From positions 2,046,001 through 2,110,000 of the forward strand of contig NZ_CP017946.1 of the NCBI RefSeq assembly GCF_003952665.1: a stretch of DNA of 64,000 nucleotides, written 5' to 3'. Below, one piece after another: positions 1-8,046 of this stretch; position 1 is the stretch's first letter; every line of letters begins with the position of its first letter. The position numbers and the translations under genes are program-made. The notes below the pieces were generated by a model, which made no database searches, had not been told where the DNA came from, and saw only the letters and a program-made list of their open reading frames with translations. Origin of the DNA: Bosea sp. Tri-49 (GTDB taxonomy: Bacteria > Pseudomonadota > Alphaproteobacteria > Rhizobiales > Beijerinckiaceae).

Positions 1-249
1 CTCATGGGTGCGCCGGCGCAGATCGTCCTCGTCGAAGATGCCCTCGGCCAGTCGGCGGAAGAAACGCGGCATGCCGGCCTCGAGCGTCAGGCCGCGTGGC
101 GAGAGCAGCGCCGCGCCCGGCGCGACGGTGTGCCCGAGCGGCAGCAGATCGTTCTCGTCGCCTCCGGTGCCGTGCAACAGCAGGAGCGGCGGCAGGCCTG
201 GCGCGGTCGCCGGCTCGAAGCGATGGATGAAGGTTTCGGGAGTGCTCAT
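1..249 (-). CDS. alpha/beta hydrolase, MhqD-like carboxylesterase (partial, C-terminus off the window)
   Basis: The first 83 residues of an alpha/beta hydrolase are present; the gene runs off the left edge. The early LLLLHGTGGDENDLLPLG stretch is the oxyanion-hole loop of the phospholipase/carboxylesterase family, and the SPRG segment follows at the usual distance. The catalytic Ser, Asp and His would lie beyond the edge. It is 69 bases downstream of a ring-cleaving dioxygenase on the same strand. That order matches the MhqO/MhqD pair of quinone detoxification known from Bacillus, so I infer a role in handling quinone or aromatic electrophile products. Start taken at the ATG preceded by AAGGAGG. 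Confidence 0.8.
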   Translation of the reverse strand, partial: MSTPETFIHRFEPATAPGLPPLLLLHGTGGDENDLLPLGHTVAPGAALLSPRGLTLEAGMPRFFRRLAEGIFDEDDLRRRTHE

Positions 250-318
250 GGCACGACCTCCTTTCGTAATCTTGGTCCGTAGGGACGCTCCGCCCGGAGG
301 CGGAGCGCTTCTTGAGAT

Positions 319-1251
319 TCAAGCCAGCGCGGGCAGCACGGCCTCGATCTCGGCGCGGCGCTTCTCGTACTGCGCCGGCAGCTTGAGCGTGCCGCCGAGA
401 CCGTCCGCCGGCTCGTCGATGGTGAAGCCGGGCGCATCGGTCGCGATCTCGAACAGCACGCCGCCGGGCTCGCGGAAGTAGACGGAGCGGAAATAGTCCC
501 GATCCCTCTGCCCGGTGGTGCGCAACCCGAATGTCTCGGCGAGCTGCTTCACCATCCGCTCTTGCTCGGCGTCGTCGCCGGCGCGGAAAGCGATATGGTG
601 CACCGAGCCGGCGCCCATCCTTGCCGGCAGGAAGCCGCCGGCTGCGCGCAGATCGACGATGCCGCCATGGGCCGCGCCTACGGCCCGCATCCGGACGGTG
701 CTGTCCTCGCGGCCCGCTTCGACGAAGCCGAAGACGTCGCGCAGGATCGCTGCGGTGGTCTCCGTCTTGTCGAGCAGCAGGGTGACGCCGTGGAAGCCGC
801 GGATCGCGACCTCGGCCGGCACTTCGCCATTGTCCCAGGCCGGCTCGCTCTCGCTGCCAGGCACCGCGACCAGCGCGAGCCGCGTGCCATCCGGGTCACG
901 GAAGGCAAGCATAGTCTCACCGAAGCGCTTCCGGGGTGCGTCATGCGCGACACCGCTAGCAACGAAGCGATGCGCCCAGTAGCCGATCGCCGCCTCCGGG
1001 ATACGGAAGCTGGTCGCCTCCGTCTCGCCGACGCCGAGTCGGCCGGGCGCGACATGCTCCCAGGGGAAGAAGGTCAGGATCGTGCCCGGATTGCCGTCGG
1101 CATCGCCGAAATAGAGGTGCCAGGTGGTCGGGTCATCGAAATTCACCGTCTTCTTGACCAGGCGCAGGCCGAGCACGCGGCTGTAGAAATCGAGATTGCG
1201 GCGCGCCGGGCCGGCGATGGCGGTGACGTGGTGGATGCCGTTGATCTGCAT
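319..1251 (-). CDS. ring-cleaving dioxygenase, MhqO/MhqA-like (glyoxalase fold)
   Basis: A 310-residue protein with two vicinal-oxygen-chelate (glyoxalase/extradiol dioxygenase) modules, roughly residues 1-140 and 150-305. The N-terminus MQINGIHHVTAIAG carries the first metal-ligand His region, GSVHHIAF the second-module His, and YFREPGGVLFEIATD the C-terminal Glu ligand. The family opens hydroquinone or catechol rings with Fe(II). The open frame extends 15 codons upstream, but the ATG at 1251 has a GGAGGA site seven bases before it, so I use that. It precedes the MhqD-like esterase on the same strand and is divergent from a DoxX gene, the arrangement of a quinone-stress locus. Confidence 0.88.
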   Translation of the reverse strand: MQINGIHHVTAIAGPARRNLDFYSRVLGLRLVKKTVNFDDPTTWHLYFGDADGNPGTILTFFPWEHVAPGRLGVGETEATSFRIPEAAIGYWAHRFVASGVAHDAPRKRFGETMLAFRDPDGTRLALVAVPGSESEPAWDNGEVPAEVAIRGFHGVTLLLDKTETTAAILRDVFGFVEAGREDSTVRMRAVGAAHGGIVDLRAAGGFLPARMGAGSVHHIAFRAGDDAEQERMVKQLAETFGLRTTGQRDRDYFRSVYFREPGGVLFEIATDAPGFTIDEPADGLGGTLKLPAQYEKRRAEIEAVLPALA

Positions 1252-1331
1252 GATGTCGTCCTCCGGGCTGCAAGAGGCTGCCCTCGTTGACGGCAAGATG
1301 GGGCGGCGGGTTTAGAAAGTCAGTGGCCAAT

Positions 1332-1349
1332 CATTGCTCTAATGCAATG
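1332..1349. promoter_or_regulatory. perfect inverted repeat CATTGC-N6-GCAATG between divergent genes
   Basis: A perfect 6-base inverted repeat with a 6-base spacer lies in the 184-base gap between the dioxygenase gene and the DoxX gene. The size suits a dimeric regulator, and the neighbouring LysR protein is the obvious candidate. No expression or binding data; the assignment is inference. Confidence 0.35.
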
Positions 1350-1435
1350 TCGATCTGTCGATATACCAACTGGAATTGCGAATGAGCTGAGCGCAACTTC
1401 TGTCTCAATCCAACCCGGTCCTTCGGAGAAAGACC

Positions 1436-1861
1436 ATGATCGATACCCGTTTCGCCCCCTATGGCGCCTTATCCCTGCGCGTCGCGCTCGGCGTCATGTT
1501 CATTGCCCACGCCTATCTGAAGCTCGTCATCTTCACTGTTCCCGGCTTTGCCGGCTTCCTCGGCCAGATCGGCCTCCCCGGTTTCCTTGCCTGGCCGATC
1601 ATCCTGGCGGAGACGCTCGGTGGTCTCGCCATCCTCACCGGCTTCTACGGTCGCTACGTCTCGCTCGCCTTGCTGCCGATCCTGCTCGGCGCGCTTAGCG
1701 TCCACGCCCCCAATGGCTGGCTGTTCACCGCCCCGAACGGCGGCTGGGAATATCCCGCCTTCCTCGCGATCGCTGCCCTTGCGCATGTGCTGATTGGCGA
1801 TGGCGCGCTGGCGCTTCGCCCTGCCGCCTTCGGCGGCGCTTCCAAGCCTGCTCTCGCCTGA
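1436..1861 (+). CDS. DoxX family membrane protein (MhqP-like)
   Basis: A 141-residue protein with four predicted hydrophobic helices, near residues 11-34, 48-67, 72-88 and 105-123. The ALGVMFIAHAYLK start and the LAETLGGLAILTGFYGR second-helix region are typical of DoxX. The ATG at 1436 sits after GGAGAAAG. DoxX proteins often accompany quinone- or thiol-stress enzymes; MhqP of Bacillus is a DoxX member in the same operon as MhqO. Here it is divergent from the MhqO-like gene and is followed by a LysR gene on the same strand. The biochemical role of DoxX proteins in such loci is not settled. Confidence 0.85.
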   Translation: MIDTRFAPYGALSLRVALGVMFIAHAYLKLVIFTVPGFAGFLGQIGLPGFLAWPIILAETLGGLAILTGFYGRYVSLALLPILLGALSVHAPNGWLFTAPNGGWEYPAFLAIAALAHVLIGDGALALRPAAFGGASKPALA

Positions 1862-1929
1862 TCGCCGACTACGCAAAAGAACGGGCGACAGGTTGCTGCA
1901 ACCTGTCACCCGTACCATGTTCAGATGAG

Positions 1930-2907
1930 TTGATCCCGCCTGGAGCCGCCTGCTTGCCGAACGCCACCTCGCCGATCGCCTGGGACGACTTTCGGCTGAT
2001 CCGTGCCATCGCCGAAGCGCGCAGCCTGCCAGCTGCCGCCGAGCTGATCGGCCTCAATCACTCCACCGTCTTCCGCCGGCTCGGCCAGATCGAAGCTTCT
2101 CTCGGCACGCGCCTGTTTGAGCGGCATCGCTCCGGCTATGTGCCGACACCCGCGGGCGAGGAGATGGCAGGCCTGGCCGAGCGGCTGGAGACCGACATCG
2201 CCGGCTTCACCCGCCGCCTCGCCGGCCGCGAGATCCTGCCGGCGGGCGAACTACGCGTCACCACCAACGACTCGCTGCTGGTCGAACTGCTGACGCCGCT
2301 CTTTGCCGCCTTCATGAAGCAATGCCCGGACATCCGGCTCGATGTGCTGCTCGGCAACCAAGCCCTGAACCTCAGCAAGCGCGACGCCGATGTCGCGATC
2401 CGCGCGACCGACAGTCCGCCGGAGAACCTGATCGGCCGGCGCGTCGCCCAGATCGGCTGGGCGCTCTACGGGCGCGCGACCGACTTTCCGGAGGGCACGC
2501 CCTCCGACCAGGCCGAGCTCGCACAGTTGCGCTGGATCTCGCTCGGCGACCAGTTCAGCAATTTCAAGGTGGTGCAATATCGGCAAAAGCACATCCCGGC
2601 CGACCGGACCATCTACAAGCTCAACACGGTGCTTGGCCTCGCCGAGGCTGTCGAGGCCGGCATCGGCATCGGCTTCCTGCCCTGCTTCATCGCCGACAAG
2701 CGCCCGGGCTTGAAACGGCTGGCGCCACCACAGACCGGCTACGCCGCCGATCTCTGGCTGCTCACCCATCCGGACTTGCGCCACTCGCCACGGGTGCGTC
2801 TCTTCCTCGACTTCATGGCGGCCGAACTCACGAAGCTGCGGCCCCTGATGGAGGGCGGCGCGACAAGCCGGGAGGACGCCGAGGCGCCCTCGCCGGCAGA
2901 GCTCTGA
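1930..2907 (+). CDS. LysR family transcriptional regulator
   Basis: A 325-residue LysR-type regulator. The winged helix-turn-helix is near residues 18-75 (FRLIRAIAEARSLPAAAELIG, then LNHSTVFRRLGQIEASLGTRLFER, read in two pieces), followed by a periplasmic-binding-protein-like effector domain to about residue 300. No ATG exists at the front: an ATG at 1925 is closed at once by a stop, so the start is TTG at 1930 or TTG at 1954. It lies downstream of the DoxX gene and probably controls the quinone-type cluster through the inverted repeat at 1332-1349; this is inference from position. The proline-rich last 20 residues look disordered. Confidence 0.85.
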   Translation: MIPPGAACLPNATSPIAWDDFRLIRAIAEARSLPAAAELIGLNHSTVFRRLGQIEASLGTRLFERHRSGYVPTPAGEEMAGLAERLETDIAGFTRRLAGREILPAGELRVTTNDSLLVELLTPLFAAFMKQCPDIRLDVLLGNQALNLSKRDADVAIRATDSPPENLIGRRVAQIGWALYGRATDFPEGTPSDQAELAQLRWISLGDQFSNFKVVQYRQKHIPADRTIYKLNTVLGLAEAVEAGIGIGFLPCFIADKRPGLKRLAPPQTGYAADLWLLTHPDLRHSPRVRLFLDFMAAELTKLRPLMEGGATSREDAEAPSPAEL

Positions 2908-2918
2908 AGCAAGCCGGG

Positions 2919-3422
2919 TCAGGCCGCCTGACGGTTGATCCCGGATTCCGCCAGCTTGGTCAGCTTGCTGTCGGCGGCGTGCTCCTCGTCGAGGTTCTGC
3001 TGCAGCAGAGCGGCGCAATCCTCACGGCCGAGCTGCTTGGCCCAGGCGGTCAGCGTGCCGTAACGGGTGATCTCATAGTGCTCGACGGCCTGCGCCGCGG
3101 CAATGATCGCCGCATCCAGCACCTGCTTGTCCTCGACCTCGCCGGTCACCTCATCAGCCTCTTCGATAATCCCGTCGATCGCCGGGCAGTCGACGCCCTT
3201 GGCCTCGACGCCATGCTGCTGGAAGACCTGCTCGAGCCGGCGAATATGGCCTTCGGTCTCGCCAAGATGAGTCTGCAGCCCGCTGCGCAGCTGTGCATCC
3301 GTCGCTTTTTCGATCATCTTCGGCAGCGCCTTGATGATCTGCTTCTCGGCGTAATAGACGTCCTGGAGCTGATGCACGAAGAGATCGTCCATCGTCTTGA
3401 TATCCTTGGAAAATAGGCCCAT
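2919..3422 (-). CDS. ferritin-like DUF892 (YciE-type) protein
   Basis: A 167-residue all-helical protein of the YciE/DUF892 group. It starts MGLFSKDIKTMDDLFVHQL and carries the helical pattern QDVYYAEKQIIKALPKM, HLGETEGHIRRLEQVF and DEEHAADSKLTKLAE, with Glu/His residues at four-helix di-metal positions. Family members are stress-induced cytoplasmic proteins with a ferritin-like di-iron fold, of poorly defined role. The ATG at 3422 has AGGAGG at ideal spacing, so the 36 upstream in-frame residues are rejected. Monocistronic in appearance, between a convergent LysR gene and a divergent tiny gene. Confidence 0.87.
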   Translation of the reverse strand: MGLFSKDIKTMDDLFVHQLQDVYYAEKQIIKALPKMIEKATDAQLRSGLQTHLGETEGHIRRLEQVFQQHGVEAKGVDCPAIDGIIEEADEVTGEVEDKQVLDAAIIAAAQAVEHYEITRYGTLTAWAKQLGREDCAALLQQNLDEEHAADSKLTKLAESGINRQAA

Positions 3423-3571
3423 GCGGTCCTCCTGCTCGTACTGTCCGGATTGCTGACCGGCGCCGCCTTCGGGCGACACGCTTCCCTGTCGCTGCAACGT
3501 GTGCCGCTGCGATCTGTTCCGGAGCTTCAAAGGTGGATGCGGCTTGGGCCGGCCTGCGCTAGGCTCGCGCT

Positions 3572-3742
3572 ATGGAACTGCTCATCCCCCTGCTCGCCGG
3601 CATGGCGCTGATCTGGCTGGTCGGCCGCCACGTCCCCTGGAACGCCAAGCTGATGACCATCGTCGTGACCCTGGCGGTCATCGTCGTGATCGTTCTGCTC
3701 GAGCGAAACGGCTTCTGGCCCGAGGCGTTCCGGCGGCAGTGA
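3572..3742 (+). CDS. small two-helix membrane protein, 56 aa
   Basis: A short open frame encodes a protein with two hydrophobic helices (about residues 2-17 and 26-43) and a basic, tryptophan-containing tail ending EAFRRQ. The composition is that of a genuine small membrane protein and GC bias at third positions is strong in this frame. The ribosome site is weak (AGG nine bases before the ATG). No family recognised. It is convergent with the gdx gene. A longer overlapping frame here is Arg/Pro-rich and looks like a shadow. Confidence 0.5.
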   Translation: MELLIPLLAGMALIWLVGRHVPWNAKLMTIVVTLAVIVVIVLLERNGFWPEAFRRQ

Positions 3743-3774
3743 GCCGCCGCCGGCTGTGAGTCAGCGAACTGCTC

Positions 3775-4089
3775 TCAGGAGACGAGCTTGAGCCCGACGA
3801 TGCCGGCGACGATCAACCCGACGCAGGCGAGGCGCAGCGCCGTCGCCGGCTCCCCGAACAGGACAATGCCGAGGATGGCGGTGCCGATCGTGCCGATCCC
3901 GGTCCAGATCGCATAGGCCGTGCCGAGCGGCAGGCTCTTCAGCGCGAGGCCAAGCAGGCCAAGGCTCACCACCATGCTGCCGACCGTCAGAACGGTCGGG
4001 ATGAGGCGGGTGAAGCCGTGCGTGTATTTCAGCCCGATGGCCCAGCCGATTTCGAACAGACCGGCGAAGAAAAGATAAGTCCAGGCCAT
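3775..4089 (-). CDS. gdx: guanidinium exporter Gdx (SugE subfamily of small multidrug resistance)
   Basis: A 104-residue, four-helix SMR protein. [20 protein letters not shown] has the essential Glu13 and Trp16 of the family, and [11 protein letters not shown] and [14 protein letters not shown] are signatures of the Gdx/SugE branch rather than the EmrE/QacE drug exporters. Gdx proteins act as dual-topology homodimers in the inner membrane and exchange protons for guanidinium. The open frame begins 20 codons earlier, inside the leader hairpin, but the ATG at 4089 is preceded by GAGGAGG and gives the family length. The two-hairpin leader at 4111-4174 matches a guanidine-II riboswitch, which independently supports guanidinium as substrate. 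Confidence 0.93.
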   Translation of the reverse strand: MAWTYLFFAGLFEIGWAIGLKYTHGFTRLIPTVLTVGSMVVSLGLLGLALKSLPLGTAYAIWTGIGTIGTAILGIVLFGEPATALRLACVGLIVAGIVGLKLVS

Positions 4090-4110
4090 GGCGGCCCTCC
4101 TCATGAGAAG

Positions 4111-4174
4111 GGCGGGGTCGTCCACGCCTGTTAAAAAACGCGCGCTCAAGGCACCGCGGAGGTCGTCCTCGCGG
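4111..4174 (-). promoter_or_regulatory. guanidine-II (mini-ykkC) riboswitch upstream of gdx
   Basis: Read on the minus strand, two hairpins lie in tandem before gdx, each with an ACGA loop. The first is CCGCGAGG-ACGA-CCT-C-CGCGG (4174 to 4154). The second is GGCGTGG-ACGA-CCCCGCC with one mismatch (4128 to 4111). The linker is about 25 bases and contains a run of six T. Two short stems with ACGR loops define the mini-ykkC class, in which two loops dock and bind guanidinium. The second stem ends about 21 bases before the start codon and just ahead of GAGGAGG, so translational control is likely. The class and its link to SMR exporters are established; this instance is read by eye. Confidence 0.85.
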
Positions 4175-4218
4175 CTGATCTAGCGATCCTTGACCGGCGG
4201 TTCAAGCGCCGGCAGCGC

Positions 4219-4812
4219 TCAGGCGTCCTCGGCTGCAGCCGTCGCCAAGGCGCCGTGCAGCAGGCGGCGGCATTCAGCCAGCTCAGAGAGCGTCGCCTTC
4301 AGGAAGGCGAGATCGTCGGCGGCGATCAGCGGCTGAGCCGAACGCGGCAGGGAGGAGAGCAGCGCCTTCGCAGCGAAGCCCGGCTCGGCGGCGGCCGCAG
4401 GATGATGGTGCTGCGCCGATGCCTGCGCCGGCATCGGCTCCGGGCGCGGCGGCGCGGCTTGCGCAGCAGAGTGGGCAGGGGGAGCGACGACGATCTCACC
4501 ACCGCGGCCGATCGCCTGGACATGGCGCGGCCCCTGTTCCTTCAGGATGCGCTGCAGGCCCTTGATGGTGTAGCCCTCGCCGTAGAGCAGGCGGCGGATG
4601 CCCTTCAGCAGGGCGACGTCGTCGGGGCGGTAATAGCGCCGGCCGCCACCGCGCTTCAGCGGCTTGATCTGTGAGAAGCGCGTTTCCCAGAAACGCAGGA
4701 CATGCTGGGGAATGTCGAGGTCGTCTGCGACCTCGCTGATGGTTCTGAATGCGTCTGGGCTCTTGTTATCCAATTCGGCCTCATATGCGCCGTCGTGGAA
4801 CTCCAGAGTCAC
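4219..4812 (-). CDS. MerR family transcriptional regulator linked to ihfA
   Basis: A 197-residue protein with an N-terminal MerR DNA-binding domain at about residues 21-90: [22 protein letters not shown], read as a MerR helix-turn-helix, then [29 protein letters not shown] wing residues. The middle (about 110-150) is Ala/Pro/His-rich and probably disordered, followed by a short helical C-terminus. No metal-binding Cys are present. The gene starts with GTG overlapping the ihfA stop (GTGA), so the two are translationally coupled. This MerR gene next to ihfA is common in alphaproteobacteria; its targets are not known to me. Confidence 0.85.
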   Translation of the reverse strand: MTLEFHDGAYEAELDNKSPDAFRTISEVADDLDIPQHVLRFWETRFSQIKPLKRGGGRRYYRPDDVALLKGIRRLLYGEGYTIKGLQRILKEQGPRHVQAIGRGGEIVVAPPAHSAAQAAPPRPEPMPAQASAQHHHPAAAAEPGFAAKALLSSLPRSAQPLIAADDLAFLKATLSELAECRRLLHGALATAAAEDA

Positions 4813-5123
4813 TCTTCCTCACCCACGCCATTCAGTCCGTTGATCCTCGCCTTCATCACGTTCGACGGCTTGAACACCATCACGCGACGCGGCTCGATCG
4901 GAACTTCGACGCCGGTTTTGGGATTACGCCCGATTCGCTCGCCTTTGTCGCGCACCACGAAGGACCCGAACGAGGACAATTTGACGTTTTCCCCACGCGC
5001 GACCGCGTCGCAGATCTCATCCAGCACCGTTTCGACGAGTTTGGACGATTCCGTCCGCGACAGGCCGATCTTCTGGTAGACGGCCTCGCACAGATCAGCC
5101 CGCGTAATCGTTTGCCCCGCCAT
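4809..5123 (-). CDS. ihfA: integration host factor subunit alpha
   Basis: A 104-residue HU/IHF protein. [20 protein letters not shown] opens the helical half. [20 protein letters not shown] and [17 protein letters not shown] form the beta arms with the intercalating proline inside the NPKTG turn, and [12 protein letters not shown] closes the fold. IHF alpha pairs with IHF beta (not in this window) to bend DNA sharply. An in-frame TTG lies four codons upstream, but the ATG at 5123 has GGAGGA at correct spacing. It follows fabH after a terminator, with about 120 bases of leader available for its own promoter. Confidence 0.93.
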   Translation of the reverse strand: MAGQTITRADLCEAVYQKIGLSRTESSKLVETVLDEICDAVARGENVKLSSFGSFVVRDKGERIGRNPKTGVEVPIEPRRVMVFKPSNVMKARINGLNGVGEEE

Positions 5124-5240
5124 CAATTCCTCCAAGGCGTTTCTTCAAACAGCGGCGTCCCTATCAACCTCGCCCCACCGGAGGCGGACGCTAGGCGGCG
5201 AGGCGATTGCGGTCAATCCTCGGCGCGCGCTCATAGGTTG

Positions 5241-5260
5241 AAAAACGCGGAAAATCCGCG
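5241..5260 (-). terminator. Rho-independent terminator after fabH
   Basis: On the minus strand the stem CGCGGA-TTT-TCCGCG is followed directly by five T. It lies about 65 bases beyond the fabH stop codon and before ihfA, so it ends the plsX-fabH transcript. Confidence 0.8.
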
Positions 5261-5324
5261 CTGACGCCGCTAAGAAAATGTCATAAATCCAAAGCGCTTA
5301 GCTTAGCAGGCCGATCCGCCGCCG

Positions 5325-6302
5325 CTACCAGCGGATCAACGCCGACCCCCAGGTGAAGCCGCCACCCATCGCCTCGATCAGGACGAGCTGTCCGGGCTTG
5401 ATGCGCCCGTCCGAATGGGCCTGCGCCAAAGCAAGCGGAATCGAGGCGGCCGAGGTGTTGCCATGCTTGTCGACGGTGACGACGACCCGGTCCTCGTTGA
5501 TGCCAAGCTTGTGGGCGGTGGCGTCAATGATGCGGCGATTGGCCTGATGCGGCACGAACCAGTCGATATCGGCGCCGGTGAGCCCGGTTTCCTCGAAGGT
5601 GTGGCGCACCGTGTCGGCCAGATTGACCACCGCGTGCTTGAAGACCTCCCGGCCCTCCATGCGCAGGAAGCCCACTGTCTTGGTCGAGCCCGGCCCGCCA
5701 TCGACATAGAGCTTGTTCATGTAGCGCCCGTCCGAGCGGACATGCGTCGTCAGCACGCCGCGGTCTGCGAGTGTGCCAGTGCCTTCCTCCGCCCTGAGCA
5801 CCACGGCGCCTGCACCGTCGCCGAACAGGACACAGGTGGCGCGATCCTCCCAATCGAGAATGCGCGAGAAGGTCTCGGCGCCGATGACCAGCGCAGTCTT
5901 TGCCGCGCCGCTGGTCAGGAACTTGTCGGCGGTGGCAAGCGCGAAGACGAAGCCGGAGCAGACGGCCTGCAGATCGAAGGCCGCGCCTTGCGTGATGTCG
6001 AGCGCGGCCTGAATCTCGGTCGCGGTCGCGGGGAAGGTATGATCGGGCGTGGCGGTCGCGACGATGATGAGGTCGACCTCGCTCGCCGGGATCCCGGCGT
6101 CGGCGAGAGCGGCCTGAGCCGCCTTCAGGCCGAGCGTGCCGGTGGTCTCGTCATCGGCAGCGATATGGCGGGCGCGGATGCCGGTGCGCTGGACGATCCA
6201 CTCATCGTTGGTGTCGACCTGCTTCGCCAGCTCGGCGTTGGTCAGGATTCGCGCCGGCAGATAGGAGCCGCAGCCGCGCAGGACGGATCGCATTCTGGAC
6301 AA
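5325..6302 (-). CDS. fabH: beta-ketoacyl-ACP synthase III
   Basis: A 325-residue KAS III that condenses acetyl-CoA with malonyl-ACP to start fatty acid synthesis. The active-site Cys115 is in [10 protein letters not shown], His is in [11 protein letters not shown] and Asn in KHGNTSAAS. The C-terminal [13 protein letters not shown] is the usual end. The longest frame starts at TTG 6302, which has a GGAAGAG site eight bases before it; an ATG three codons on lies too far from any ribosome site, so I keep the TTG. It is 15 bases downstream of plsX on the same strand, the standard plsX-fabH pair. Confidence 0.95.
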   Translation of the reverse strand: MSRMRSVLRGCGSYLPARILTNAELAKQVDTNDEWIVQRTGIRARHIAADDETTGTLGLKAAQAALADAGIPASEVDLIIVATATPDHTFPATATEIQAALDITQGAAFDLQAVCSGFVFALATADKFLTSGAAKTALVIGAETFSRILDWEDRATCVLFGDGAGAVVLRAEEGTGTLADRGVLTTHVRSDGRYMNKLYVDGGPGSTKTVGFLRMEGREVFKHAVVNLADTVRHTFEETGLTGADIDWFVPHQANRRIIDATAHKLGINEDRVVVTVDKHGNTSAASIPLALAQAHSDGRIKPGQLVLIEAMGGGFTWGSALIRW

Positions 6303-6317
6303 GGACGTTTCTCTTCC

Positions 6318-7382
6318 CTACTCGCCGGCGGCCGCTTGTGGGCTTGCCGGTGCTGCGCTCGGCCGCGCCGTCGCGGCGACCATCTCACGCACCTTCGCCA
6401 TCAGATTCTCGCGCGCCATCTCGTAGCCGAGTTCGGTCGCGCTGGCGAACCCGACGGCATCCGTGCCGCCATGGCTCTTGATCACAATGCCTTCAAGACC
6501 CAGAAAGACACCGCCATTGACCTTACGCGGGTCCATCTTGTCCTTCAGCGCCGCGAAGGCGCCACGGGCTAATAGATAGCCGATTTTCGACATCAGCGAA
6601 CGGCCCATCGCCGCACGCAGATATTCGCCGATCTGCTTGGCCGTGCCTTCGGCGGTCTTCAGGGCGATATTGCCGGTGAAGCCCTCGGTGACGACGACGT
6701 CGACCGTGCCCTTGCCGAGATCGTCGCCTTCGACGAAGCCGTGATAATCGAGATGCGGCAGGTTGCTCTCGCGCAGGATGCGGCCGGCCTCCTTGACCGC
6801 CTCGACCCCCTTGATCTCCTCGACGCCGACATTGAGCAGGCCGACACTCGGCCGATCGAGGTCGAAGACGACGCGGGCCATCGCCGCACCCATGACGGCA
6901 AGGTCGACCAGATGCTGGGCATCGGCGCCGATGGTGGCGCCGACATCGAGCACGACGCTCTCGCCGCGCACCGTCGGCCACAGGCAGGCGATCGCCGGCC
7001 GGTCGACCTGCGGCATCGACTTCAGGCAGAATTTCGACATCGCCATCAGCGCGCCAGTGTTGCCGGCCGAGACGGTGACGTCGGCCTCGCCGATCTTGGT
7101 GGCGTCGATGGCGCGCCACATCGACGACTTGTAGCGGCCATAGCGCAGGGCCTGGCTCGGCTTGTCGTCCATCTTCACCGAGACCTCGGTGTGGTGGAAG
7201 GTGGTGACCGCCTTCAGCTTCGGATGGGCGTCGAGCAGCGGCGCGACCTCAGCCTCATTGCCGAATATGACGAAGCGCGCATCGGGACGGCGTTCGAGCG
7301 TGATGGCGGCGCCCGGAATGACCACGGACGGGCCGTGATCACCGCCCATGGCGTCGAGCGCAATTGTAACCGGACGTGTCAT
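6318..7382 (-). CDS. plsX: phosphate acyltransferase PlsX
   Basis: A 354-residue protein that converts acyl-ACP to acyl-phosphate for phosphatidic acid synthesis. The start [18 protein letters not shown] and the motifs [24 protein letters not shown] and [17 protein letters not shown] are family hallmarks. The frame is open for 29 codons further upstream, but those residues are Ala/Pro/Arg-rich and the ATG at 7382 matches the family start. It feeds PlsY, which is outside this window, and sits upstream of fabH. No rpmF gene occurs between DUF177 and plsX, unlike in many other bacteria. Confidence 0.95.
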   Translation of the reverse strand: MTRPVTIALDAMGGDHGPSVVIPGAAITLERRPDARFVIFGNEAEVAPLLDAHPKLKAVTTFHHTEVSVKMDDKPSQALRYGRYKSSMWRAIDATKIGEADVTVSAGNTGALMAMSKFCLKSMPQVDRPAIACLWPTVRGESVVLDVGATIGADAQHLVDLAVMGAAMARVVFDLDRPSVGLLNVGVEEIKGVEAVKEAGRILRESNLPHLDYHGFVEGDDLGKGTVDVVVTEGFTGNIALKTAEGTAKQIGEYLRAAMGRSLMSKIGYLLARGAFAALKDKMDPRKVNGGVFLGLEGIVIKSHGGTDAVGFASATELGYEMARENLMAKVREMVAATARPSAAPASPQAAAGE

Positions 7383-7494
7383 GAGGCGGTGGTCAATTCC
7401 ACGGGCTGTGCCCCCTGCCGGGGCGGCCGGGCGGGCGGCGGACCATAGCGGGTTGGCCGCCCGCCGCAAGCGAAAGCGCTGAGGTTTTTAGCGA

Positions 7495-8046
7495 TCATTC
7501 GCTACGTTTCAACTGCATGAGCGCTGCGAAAGGCGATTCGGCCGCCGTCTCGGGGGCCGGCTCGGCGAATTCCACGCCGGGCTTGCGCGGATAGGGGTCG
7601 AGCGCGAGCGCGAGGAATTCGAGCGTGACCACACCCAGATCGATCGTGCCGTCGACGATCGGCTCCGGCGGCTCCTCCTCGTTCAGCAGCACCTCGATGT
7701 CGATCTCGTCATCCTCGGACGGCTGCGCCATGGCGGCGATCTCGGCCTCCGGCGCGAAGTCGAGCTTGACCGGCACGTTGAGCTCGACCGGGAAGGCATC
7801 GAGCGTGACGACGCAGTTCTGGTGCAGGCTCGCCTTGATCATGCCCTCGAGCTTGAGCCGCTCGCCATTGCGCGACAGCGAATAACTCGCCTTCAGCGCC
7901 TCGGCCGACGCGACACCGAGGAAGGTCGCAACCGCCGCGAGATCGCCCTGCTCCACCGCCAGCTCGACGGCGACCGGGCGCAAGGTGATGGTCTCGACAC
8001 GGATCGGGTGTGAAAACGGCAATGGATCCTGGCTGGAAGCGGTCAT
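7495..8046 (-). CDS. DUF177 (YceD-like) protein
   Basis: A 183-residue acidic protein of the DUF177/YceD family, which is linked to 23S rRNA accumulation and ribosome assembly in other bacteria. It has the typical CVVTLDAFPVELNVPVKLDF segment, with the single conserved Cys of the family, followed by the acidic EDDEIDIEVLLNEEEPPEP stretch and VDLGVV-like end of domain (here IDLGVVTLEFLALALDPYPR). The start ATG overlaps the stop of the upstream gene by four bases (ATGA), so the two are coupled. plsX lies 112 bases downstream on the same strand. Confidence 0.88.
   Translation of the reverse strand: MTASSQDPLPFSHPIRVETITLRPVAVELAVEQGDLAAVATFLGVASAEALKASYSLSRNGERLKLEGMIKASLHQNCVVTLDAFPVELNVPVKLDFAPEAEIAAMAQPSEDDEIDIEVLLNEEEPPEPIVDGTIDLGVVTLEFLALALDPYPRKPGVEFAEPAPETAAESPFAALMQLKRSE

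Noticed and set aside
3499..3759. 86-codon frame overlapping the 56-aa membrane protein
   Set aside because: Arg/Pro/His-rich with no ribosome site; the 56-aa frame has a sensible membrane pattern.
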